From Artocarpus heterophyllus (lineage: Eukaryota > Streptophyta > Magnoliopsida > Rosales > Moraceae): 64,000 nt of DNA. Positions 54,918 to 64,000 of the stretch are shown piece after piece. Made by a program: the position numbers and the translations under genes. Each line of letters starts with the position of its first letter. Positions within the stretch are counted from its first letter, which is position 1. The stretch lies in contig CM046341.1 in assembly GCA_025403435.1 (NCBI GenBank), positions 5,031,462-5,095,461 on the forward strand, written 5' to 3'. The notes under the pieces are model-generated. The model was not told where the DNA came from and ran no database searches. It saw only the letters and a program-made list of their open reading frames with translations.

Positions 54918-55676
54918 TAGAGGTGGCGATTCGTATTGGTGGGTCGAATTCAAGTCGAGTTGAAGGTCAATTTTTACATAAACTAGCTCGGCACTAACCC
55001 GACCTATGACATGAACTTGTTGAGAAATCTCAACACTAACGAGACCTATTTAGACACGGGTTGACACGAACACAAACCGTACTAACCTTCTTTATGCAAC
55101 CTATGAAACGTCAATGACCTACAACCTATCAATAACCCACAACTTGTCAATGACCCGTAGTAACCAATTATAACCCATGATGTTTTTTAGCTTTGAGTTT
55201 ATACTAAAATAACATAAAAACAAAAATAAAACAAATTTTTTTAAAATCAAATGAGTTTCATACTACAACAACAAAAAATTAAGTATTAAAATTTTTAAAA
55301 ACATCCAACAAAATAACAAGTCTAACAAAATAAAAAAGCGTCAAATGCTCAAGCTAAAATCATCTTCTTATTATTCAAAAATTGAAATCAATTTAGTTTT
55401 AAGCCTGCTCTAAGATTAAGTGAGTTATAGCTTTATCTTATGAATATATTTGAAAATAGGAGAAAATATTTTAGAAAAATATTTAAATAATTCATAGCGG
55501 ATCAGACAAGTCATTTTAAAGTTACGTAGGTTGACTCAAATACGATCTATTTTTAGATGAGTTAATTTTAAGTCAATACTAAAATAACCAATGGTTAAAT
55601 TTTTTTGACCCTATCTTATAAAAAATACGTCTAATTCATGTTCTATTGTTGTGTCAAACCTGTATTATCGACCCTA
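54918..55676. mobile_element. Non-autonomous hAT-type element, 759 bp
   Basis: Ends TAGAGGTGGCGAT and, on the right, ATCGACCCTA (reverse complement TAGGGTCGAT), a decayed form of the TAGGGGTGGCAAT ends of plant hAT elements. The flanks GTCACAAG (54910-54917) and GTCACATG (55677-55684) form an 8-bp target duplication with one mismatch, the length expected for hAT. The interior consists of degenerate repeats of GACCCG/ACACG wording (GGGTCGAATTC, CTAACCCGACC, GACACGGGTTGACACG, CAATGACC, CAATAACCC) and has no transposase. Confidence 0.8.
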
Positions 55677-55684
55677 GTCACATG

Positions 55685-56159
55685 TTAGAAAATAAATACA
55701 CGCACTCGCTATTTTTAGCTTTTAGATCGTCAAAATCTTATCCACTGAAATGTCTTCAGATTGGACCATTGACTTTTTCATGCACGGGTGGGCCTGTCTT
55801 GGGTGGGAAAAAAGTTCCTTTTTTTTTAATAAAAACGGAAAAAGAAGAAGAAAAAGAAAAGGGCTAATCAACTATTCTTTTTTCTTATCACTTTGCCCAA
55901 GATTGCCCATTTTATCTAAAGACTCTTCGTAATGCTAATTGGGTCACGTGTACCTGTTAGTTTATAATTTTAATCATACTTTAAAGTGTTAACAACATTA
56001 AATAATGTACTGTAGATATTAAATTAAATATTGCATAAAGATACTAACAGCAAGAAGCTTTTAACAATGACAGATTAAACAATAATAAAACAAAAAAAAA
56101 AAATAACAACATTGATGCTCGTTTAAGTAGAACTTAAAACACAAATGGTAATTTTAATG
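55685..56159. other. Intergenic region
   Basis: Non-coding; A-run with AGAAG units near 55839-55860. No gene is seen. Confidence 0.5.
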
Positions 56160-56303
56160 GGGTATTTGACGTATCAATTTAAACTAAAAAAAAGTTTAAA
56201 AATTATAGAATATAAAAATTTTATATTATAACAGTTTTTTACCTTTACACTATAGCACATTAGACTTTATACTATTATTAGTTTAAACTGGTTTATCAAA
56301 CGA
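56160..56303. repeat. Short MITE-like palindrome
   Basis: Left end GGTATTTGACGTATCAATTTAAAC, written in parts as GTATTTGAC...TCAATTTAAAC, pairs with the right end, whose reverse complement has CGTTTGATAAACC...AGTTTAAAC. It is about 144 bp, AT-rich inside, with the TATATTATAA centre also seen at 56690-56706 and 59103-59112. Confidence 0.5.
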
Positions 56304-59041
56304 ATGATAAACAAAATAAATTACTTTAGTGTCAGTGTTCTTTGATTAATATCTTTCACTAAATCCTCTTATCAATCTTTATCATATAAAGAGACGCTAC
56401 CTAGCTGCTAAAGTTAAATGGTTAGATAAGTTTACGAAGCTACAGATTAGCTGATAGATACATTTATAATTGGTATATATTCTATTTTTGATACACCAAT
56501 TATTATATTCCTACAAATTCGTTTTCAGTTGGATTTAAAAAATCCACGTTATACAGTTGATTGTGTTTAACACGCTTGAACTCTAGAATTGCACACACGA
56601 TCACTGAAAACATCAGAAACTGCCAAATCAGGTATAATGGCCGTTTGAGATATGAGTTTTAATTCACGTTTTAAGCTTAAAAATTATAATATATGATAAT
56701 TTTATATTATAATTATTTTTAATTTTTATTGTAGCTGCTGACAGTTTACACCATTCACAGAACCGATAAATTGAAACGAAAGGGTAAATAAAGATCACAT
56801 ATCAATAGTACATGTAAAAAACGAACGTTCCACCAGTTTTAAAGATTCGTCGTCTTGATTAAGAATTAAATAATTAAATCAAGCTTTTAAATACATGTGA
56901 TTGGAAGAATTAAATAATTAAATCAAGCTTTTAAATAGATGTGATTGGAAGAGAATAACTTTAAGTTATCTGATAATTTATTTAATCAAGAGAAAACAGC
57001 GGGGGGAAAAGAGCAAGCTTATACATAGTACAACACAAGCAAAAGATGAACTGTGGGCTTTCAGGAAAACCATGGGCGTAAGGTACGAGTTTTGATTCTT
57101 CACGGGAGAAAATAAACTCCAAGTTGTACTAAGCTTTTGCTTGCTCGTGCCAAATTCAATTTGTCTAATAAAGCATTTTATTTTTGTATTTTGTTTAATT
57201 TATCCACATACATATAACCTATTACAGTTCATGTTCAGATTTATTGTTTTATTTTATGTTCTCTCATTTAAATTTAATAACTTAAACATATAAATAAAAC
57301 CTAAATAAGATAATTAAACAATTTATTTAGATATCAAAATTAATTAAAAGACTGTTAAAAAAAGAAAAAAATAGGTCAGTAAATTATGATACATATTTAT
57401 CATCAACTACCAGACAAGCTATATTCTTTTTTATTTTCAGAATATTTCTTTTCATTTTCATTTTTGTTTTTGAAGGAATATATTGCTTTTCAATTTCTAG
57501 GTGAGACTTTTGTTTTCTTTTTCCTTGTTGGAAAAGGACAAGGAAAATGAAGAGCAAGCCTGGATCTGAAATAAATGTTTTTCGTTTTAATTTTAATTTT
57601 TTAGAGGAAGAAATTAATGTTTTGCCCCATTTGGACTTTCCACCGTTTGGACCAATAACCAAAAAAAAAAAAGTAACAGAAATTTCAAGTCAAGCCACGT
57701 CAGATCTGATGTACCCTCATTACCAACCGGGCCCCACAAACATCCATCCTTGTAGTTACAAACCAATATTCACCGACTCAACAAATCCTAGCCTTCCAGT
57801 CTCGGCAAAAAATCTTAGCCTCTCAAATTCAAACCCAGAAATTAAAATCAAATTCACATATGATCTTCCAAGTTTATAATCATAAGTGGCATAATAGGCC
57901 TTAGCAAGAGTAATTTTGTTGAAAAAATATTTATGGCATCACTAATTATAAGTACTAGAATTAATAAAAAATAGGTTTTATTTGTGAATCTATATTATAA
58001 AACCCATCTTTTATTAATATGCAGTATTCAATATTACAACTAATACACTATAGTATTATTCTCTTCTTTTGGCGATGTATATCACATTTTGGTGCAATTT
58101 ATTTAGCATGTATTGAGGGAATCTTAGATTCATAAGAGTATCTTCTTCAAAGGGAATAAAATAATGCATTATTTTACATTGGTGTGACTAGGACTAGGTG
58201 GTGCACTTCATATTATAATGCATTATGACGTTTATTCTTTTCTCTTTTTTTCCTTTGATTTTAATTGTTTACAGTATCAAATTCAGCACAAAGAATCCAT
58301 TTGCCTGCCTGTCCCCATCCAATATTAAATTACTGGATAGAATCTAATTTACAATACCATTTCCTTTTTTAATGGAAAATTAATACCATTTCTGTTTTCT
58401 TCTATATCCGTCCAAGTTAAGCTGAGTAGACTAATAATTACGCCTTTTTTTCTTTAATTAATTTTAGTTCCAAGTTGCAATCAGAACCAAGGAGCTGAAC
58501 ACGTCTAATTAACCTTCTTTTTTTAAATCAAATGAAATTTATGGCTAAAAATATTTGATTAATTTCTCATAAAATATGTAAAATGAAAAAAAAAAAGGAA
58601 ACAAAAGAGTGCCGGATCAATAATCAGAATATTAAATGATAGATATATTTTTTTAACAAATTAGTCAAGTAACTCAATAATAATCAAAGGAAATTTAGAT
58701 GATAGTTTAATTTTATATAATTGAGATTTTATATTCATGAAAGGTGACACGTCATGTTGCTATCTTCGTGGCCAGCGGGATCTAGTACTTTGTGGAAGAT
58801 AGCTTTTTTAAAATTATTTTTTATCTGCTTTTTTTTTAAATATTATAACCATACACAAGATGATGGCGACTCTGATGACAATGGCTTTGTGCCTATTATT
58901 TTAATTGAAGCTCATCCATGTTGAATAATTCCCCCCTCATTAATTTCTAAATAATTAAAAGATGATGAGTTTGTTAGAGGGAAGCTACTGCAATTCGAGG
59001 CTCAAAATAGTTATTTGCGTCTTCATTCACTCAATTTATAG
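56304..59041. other. Intergenic region
   Basis: Non-coding. A further half-palindrome related to the MITE family lies at about 56640-56730 (CCGTTTGAGATATGAGTTTT). A tandem duplication of AAGAATTAAATAATTAAATCAAGCTTTTAAATA lies at about 56860-56938. A 110-codon ATG frame at 57547-57879 has no recognisable domain. Confidence 0.5.
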
Positions 59042-59190
59042 ATGTTTGAGAAATAAATTAAAATTAAAAAATTAAAACTAAAAGTGTTGTAATATTTAAG
59101 AGTTTTATATTATAGTATATTTTTATTTTATAAAATAGCTTGTAAAACTTTTATACTATTTAAGTTGAAACTGAATTCATCAAACACTAT
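59042..59190. repeat. Short MITE-like palindrome
   Basis: Left end ATGTTTGAGAAATAAATTAA faces the right end GAATTCATCAAACACTAT in inverted orientation, with a TTTTATATTATAGTATA centre. It is about 150 bp, the same style as 34574-34690 and 56160-56303. Confidence 0.5.
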
Positions 59191-61647
59191 ATTAATGTCA
59201 TTATAATATCTTAATAGAAGAAAAGAAAATTGTTATTTTTGTTTACTCGTGATAAGTGAAGATGGACTATCGATGTACCACGAGATTTTGTCTGTAAAAA
59301 TCATGATTGACATTTACTTAACCTTTGAAAGTAAACCGATAGACTTAACATATTTTCTTGATCTTCCAATTTTATTATTACATCTTGAATTGTATATTTA
59401 TGTTATTTATCTTATCTAAGAATTTTTCTATTAGTTATTTAGCTTTAATATCCTTAATTTACAATTAAAAATGACTTGTAATATTCCTAAAAAGCATTAC
59501 TTGTAATAAATCAATGGCAAGATAAAAAATAAAAAATCCTAATTAATATTGAGGATTTGAGTTCCTAGATAGCAGTCGTTCACAGGGTTATAAAATCACT
59601 TCTCTAAAGTATTACGTGAAGTGCCAACTTAAATCATTCGAGACAGATAAAGCTAAATAAGGTGAGCAATGAAGGGAAACAAAAAAAGCAATTGGTGTGT
59701 AAGTTTTTGAAAGTCATTTATGAAATTAAAATTTGGGAATAAATGTTATTGAATGATCATTTTTCAATGTTTCAAATTTGTAGAATTATTTTCATTTATT
59801 ATAATGATATCTAAACTAATGAAACTAGATATCTTGCACCAAAACTTAAATCCGGTAACGAGATACTTATAGATGTAGGAAAATTTTATTGTGGATATCG
59901 AAAACAACCTATATAAAAATAGGTATTTATTTTTTAGTCGTCATATATATAAAAAAGAAATAATTTTGACCAAATTCAATAATAAAAAAAACCCCAAATA
60001 TCCTCCAAACGTCAACAAAACCCTAAAATCATGAGTTTACATTGCTTCGGTTTGCCTGCGACATTAGTGTTGTTTGACAGCGTCCTGAATTAGTAGATCG
60101 TTTCGAGAGAAAATATACGTTGAAAAGGTGGATAAATTATTTGAAAGGTTTTTACATATTTATAACACGAAAACAACAATGTTGATTTGGCCGCAAAGCT
60201 CGTTCTGTTTTTTCAATAATTAGGCAACTTGTCTTGTCTTGTTAAAGGGGTGGAGAAGGCAATATGCAAAATATTTCATAACGTTTAATATTAAGATCGA
60301 CTTTAATTCATTAAATCTTGCATTGTTTTGCGCAATTTAAACTAATAAATAATCTCTCTACTATTTCATGTTTTATATTTTGGTCTTTCTTTGAAAAAAA
60401 ATCCTTTTTATCCCTCCGAGTTATAACACCATTACTCATAAAACTAAAACTCTCAATCTAGTATGTGTTGTATTTTTTAAACTGGGTCTCATTATTTTGT
60501 TAGTAACGGGGTTATAACCCCATAGGTTAAATAGGATTGCTCATGTCTTCGTGTATTTTTTTAAATTTTTTGGTCTTTAGCTCCTCTTATTGATCAAGTA
60601 ATAGAGCGTTTGTAGTTGCACCATTGCAAGCATAGCTTAGCGAAAATTCACACCTGACTCCATCACAAAATATAAAGTTTGAATCCCCTGCTTAAAACAG
60701 AGTAATAAAACATCTATTAGATTCAAAGATCCATATTAGAGTTTTCATTGATTCATATGATTTTTTTTCCAAGGCATTTATTATATGATTTTGAGCATCT
60801 TCAACGCATAACATCAAAACAGTGTAACTTTTACATTTAAATAGTATAATTATCACATCAAACAATAACTCTATCTACAACCTTTTACACTATTTTTAAC
60901 ACCAAAAAAATATTCTCAATATATTATATTTCATCTTATTTTTATATATATATTTTTAATTTCTTGCTATTTAACTATTTCACTAAAATAGTATGATAAA
61001 CAGCAACACGTCAAAATTAGAATACTTCTGTTCATCTCATCAATTTAATTGTGAGTTTTTGACGTTTCACTGGAAAAAACACTAGCACCAAGATAACTTT
61101 TAACCCACCAATCTGGTGTGGGTTGAACATGGTCTTGGTAGCAGGGCAATTAATCCTACAATGACAGAGGAAATAGTTTCTTTTTTCTATTTATTTATTT
61201 ATAATAAAATTCGATACCAGTCGACCTAATATTATCCCTATCCGACGTGGGACAACACCCGGTTCTGCAGCATCAGAAATATCTGGACCCTTCCTCACTG
61301 GAATATGGGCGACCCTTCTTCGCCGTAATTCTCTACGGATAAGAAAGAAAGAACACAAAAGAGTAGATAACTTATTTCGTTGGGGCCCAGAGGCCTGAAG
61401 TCCCTCCCCACACGTCCTCATCTGACACTCAAGAATTATCGCCCCTCGTGGGTCCCACGCTCCACATGCTTCATCCCAGTTCATCGTCTTTCATTGGACA
61501 AACAGACAAAAAAAAAAGTAAAAAAATCAAATAATATACTAAAGTAAAAAAAAAATGTCTATAAACAACAAAATAAAAGAAAATAAAAGTGCTTACAAAA
61601 AATCCTAGCAGTACCGTAATGACGATTTTGGCCTCCTCCGTTCTTCC
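59191..61647. other. Intergenic region upstream of the TSJT1-like gene
   Basis: Non-coding. Positions 61200-61490 are richer in GC than the surroundings (for example CCGACGTGGGACAACACCCGG) and hold a 97-codon minus-strand ATG frame without recognisable domain. This may be distal promoter or part of a small element. No gene is called. Confidence 0.5.
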
Positions 61648-61654
61648 TATAAAT
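61648..61654 (+). promoter_or_regulatory. TATA box of the TSJT1-like gene
   Basis: TATAAAT in CCTATAAATCAC, 185 bp upstream of the ATG at 61833. It is followed by a CT-rich leader (TTTCTTTCTTTTTC-type tract at 61757-61795) that ends in TTTTTCTAG, which could also serve as the 3' splice site of a leader intron. Confidence 0.6.
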
Positions 61655-61832
61655 CACAACCCCACCCCACCGTTCTTCCATCCCATGTCCGAGCTCCTTT
61701 AACTTTCTAGCTAGATAGAGAACTTTCTCGTTAGGTTGAGAATTTTCTCGCCTCGTTCTTTTTCTTTCTTTCTTTTTCTTTTTTTTTTTTCCTTTTGTTT
61801 TTCTAGGAAAACAAACAGAGAGAGAGTTCGCG

Positions 61833-62035
61833 ATGTTGGGCGTTTTCAGCAACTCGGTCGTGTCTCCACCGGACGAGCTCGTCGCCGCCGGGAGCAGGAC
61901 TCCGTCGCCGAAGATCACGGGGGCGGCGCTGGTGAACCGCTTCGTCGAGAGGAACGCCAACGCCGTGTCCGTTAAGGTCGGCGATCAGGCGCAGCTCGCC
62001 TACTCGCACCAGAACGAGTCCCCGTTGCAACCGAG
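61833..62035 (+). CDS. TSJT1-like / DUF3700 protein, first exon
   Basis: The ATG at 61833 opens MLGVFSNSVVSPPDELVAAG, then SRTPSPKITGAALVNRF and QLAYSHQNESPLQPR, the highly conserved N-terminus of plant stem-specific TSJT1 / aluminium-induced (DUF3700) proteins. These carry a class-II glutamine-amidotransferase-like (Ntn hydrolase) fold, are about 250 residues long and respond to stress, auxin or sugar state; their biochemical role is not settled. The exon ends at 62035 with CCGAG followed by GTAAG, a good 5' splice site in phase after Arg-codon bases. The exon is GC-rich against an AT-rich background. The rest of the gene (the part starting with the conserved S-F-A-V segment) is not in the window, so this entry is partial. 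Confidence 0.88.
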
Positions 62036-64000
62036 GTAAGAAAAAAACAACGTGGCTAAGCTAATAACTGTCTGATTAGCCTCTTCAGCTTCTTCGTTAT
62101 CTTCATCTACTTGATGATAGATTTCTCAGTTACGTGGTCGATTTGATGAAATGTCTCTGACCGTCTGATTTGTGGAATTACTCCGGCACGCGAGGGAGAG
62201 GACGTAGTAATAAATTAATCAGTCGTTTTAGTTCGCGACGAAATTTTCACAAATTAATATAATAATTATTATAATTATGAGGTCGCCGGTTAAATGATAC
62301 GTGCCAGATAGTGAAGTAATAAATTTCTCACCTTAAAAAAATTGAAATTAAAAATTTGAGATCCAATCAAATTCTGGGATTCAGTTTTCTCTTTGTTTAG
62401 TTTTCAGAGAGAAGGAAAAAAAAAAGACGAGAATAATTTTATTTTAAAAAATAAATAATTTTATTTTTAAAAATAATCTTTTTTTTTATAATTATGTTAA
62501 AAATATTTTTAAAATTTTTATCTAAAAAATATAAAATATTTAAAAAAACTTTCAGATAATCTTTTTTTTCCATTTTATTGGAATTCGGTTTTATTTTGTT
62601 ATTTGTACAAATTGTGTTAATAAATATACAGGTAAAAAATCCAGAATTTCTTTTTGATTCTCAAGTTTTGGGAGATTTAATGGTTAGGAATCTAAGGGCC
62701 ATGATTTCAGAGCCGTGTGGGCCATAGCGTTGGTCAGGTTTTTGGTCATTAATGGAATTTAGAGTTTCGTTGCGTTAGGTTTCTCTTACATGACCGCCAC
62801 GTGACCGTATCAAGATTCTTTTTGATTTGATTAGTGTCGAGAGTCGTTTCACAACTTGATCTGACACGTGGCGGGATCTTGAATGTTGAAGTAGTTCTGG
62901 ATGCACTCCACGGACGGCTAAGATGATGGCTTAACTTAGGCTGTCGTTGTCTGTTAAGTGGGTGTCTCCTGTGGCTCTATTTGTTGAAGAGGATTTTTCT
63001 AATGTGCGTTCATACCCATATTAAGATAAAGGCAATCCGTTTGGTTGTGACACTTTTCGCTTGGGGGATTCATAGAAAATAGGGTCATGTGTAGGTCTCA
63101 TGCTATGACATTTATTTGTTATTAGTGTATGGTGCAGAACACTGATAATGTTGGTGGTGATATTATTATTATTTTTTTATTTCTAGTTATTTATTTTAAG
63201 ATATTTATTTGCTTAAATGAAAATTCCTAAGTTATATAGAGAAATCATGTCTGAAATCCATTATATTATATCGCCAAATTTTTATTAAATATTGTTGAAT
63301 TGTCGTAGTTTTTTAAAATGAAATATTAATGTTTTAAACTGTGTTGTTTCGATAATATATTTTTCCAAAACTCCACAAACTTTTCCTATATTCCCATCCT
63401 CTTTGCCCTAAAAAGTTAATATCTCTCTTTCATTTTTATTTATTTATTTTTTTTGTGGGCAATGATTGTTTGGTTGAAGTTTAGTAGTTCAGAGATCACT
63501 CTTGATAAAACCATAAATGAGTTTAAGAACCCTAATCTTATTTCCTTGAAGTGGGATAAGGTTGGGGATTGAAGGGACCACATTGTACCATGCAATACTT
63601 ACTACTTTTGATTTGGTTATCTTTTTATAGCTAATTGGCTGGCTGGATGCTTTTTTCATTAGTGGTTGTCCCAATCATGGTTAGGTGCTACGATTCCTGA
63701 TAGAAATAGTAACAAGACGTGACACTTACGTTAAAAGCATATATTATAAAATAAGATGTGACATCCACACCCAGTTTAACTTTTTCCCTCAAAGGACTTG
63801 GAATAATGATAGTGTCATATGGATTAAAATAGTAAATTAAGTTAATGGTTCAAGAAAGTCATGATAACAGGTTTGTGCTTTCTAGTTGTTGCTTGACCTT
63901 TGTATCATTTGAACAGAAATCTTATGGGCAAACCTCAAATTTTAAGGTTTGAGAAACATTTATAGAAACAGGGTACATGCTTTATAATATATATGCTTTT
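62036..64000 (+). other. First intron of the TSJT1-like gene, to the window edge
   Basis: Starts with GTAAGAAA. I see no second exon with the expected DUF3700 wording in the nearly 2 kb that follow, so the intron is probably longer than 1.9 kb. It contains AT-rich repeats at 62430-62580 and otherwise no recognisable element. Several CACGTG/ACGTGG words occur near 62805 and 62863. Confidence 0.6.

Noticed and set aside
57547..57879. 110-codon plus-strand frame starting with ATG
   Set aside because: Composition follows local A-rich and CT-rich DNA, no signal peptide or domain, no splice or promoter evidence.
61191..61484. 97-codon minus-strand frame upstream of the TSJT1-like gene
   Set aside because: It begins with ATG but shows no domain I recognise and runs into AT-rich sequence; could be part of a small element. 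A protein search would decide.
62036..64000. Search for exon 2 of the TSJT1-like gene within the window
   Set aside because: No segment with the expected DUF3700 continuation was found; the remainder must lie beyond the right edge.

Overview
This window is nuclear DNA from a flowering plant, almost certainly a eudicot. It is AT-rich, with intron-containing genes, plant LTR retrotransposons, short AT-rich MITEs and a local cluster of EDGP / basic 7S globulin-type genes. I cannot name the species from sequence alone.

Left two thirds (about 2.5-40.5 kb): a tandem family of intronless genes for secreted, aspartic-protease-like proteins (EDGP, basic 7S globulin, xyloglucanase-inhibitor family). 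Two copies are intact, at 35358-36686 and 39197-40504, both on the plus strand. Four are broken. The copy at 2583-3844 (minus) carries a 58-bp deletion and frameshift. The one at 5112-5530 is a decayed remnant. The one at 10831-14231 has a premature TAG and a 2166-bp solo LTR in its coding sequence, flanked by a 5-bp duplication GGAAC. The piece at 24165-24507 is wedged between two retrotransposons. A duplicated non-coding block (6813-7254 and 9712-10218) is a further trace of local duplication.

Mobile DNA: a chromovirus-type Ty3 element (16451-24164) has a truncated 5' LTR, a tRNA-iMet primer site, gag, protease, RT, RNase H, integrase and a chromodomain-like end, broken by two stops and two frameshifts. 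Next to it lies a Ty1/copia element (24508-31552) that lacks its 5' LTR and carries many stops. Further right are a small copia LTR and gag remnant (41343-42840), a truncated LINE tail with a 12-bp target duplication, a diverged solo LTR (50376-52560), a 759-bp hAT-type non-autonomous element (54918-55676) and several MITE-like palindromes.

Right part: a decayed aquaporin gene of the NIP7 type (44904-46540) keeps recognisable exon/intron borders. The first exon of a TSJT1-like (DUF3700, glutamine-amidotransferase-like) gene lies at 61833-62035, and its remaining exons must lie beyond the window.

The least expected signal is a short palindrome, TTCGGC-NN-GCCGAA. It forms an eight-copy array with spacing near 21 bp in the Ty3 LTRs. 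It also occurs, with the same spacing, three times inside the LTR of the unrelated Ty1/copia element, in decayed form in the LTR at 50376-52560, and exactly at the junction between an EDGP fragment and the copia sequence. No operon-like cooperation is expected; the genes are linked by tandem duplication and by shared retrotransposon damage.
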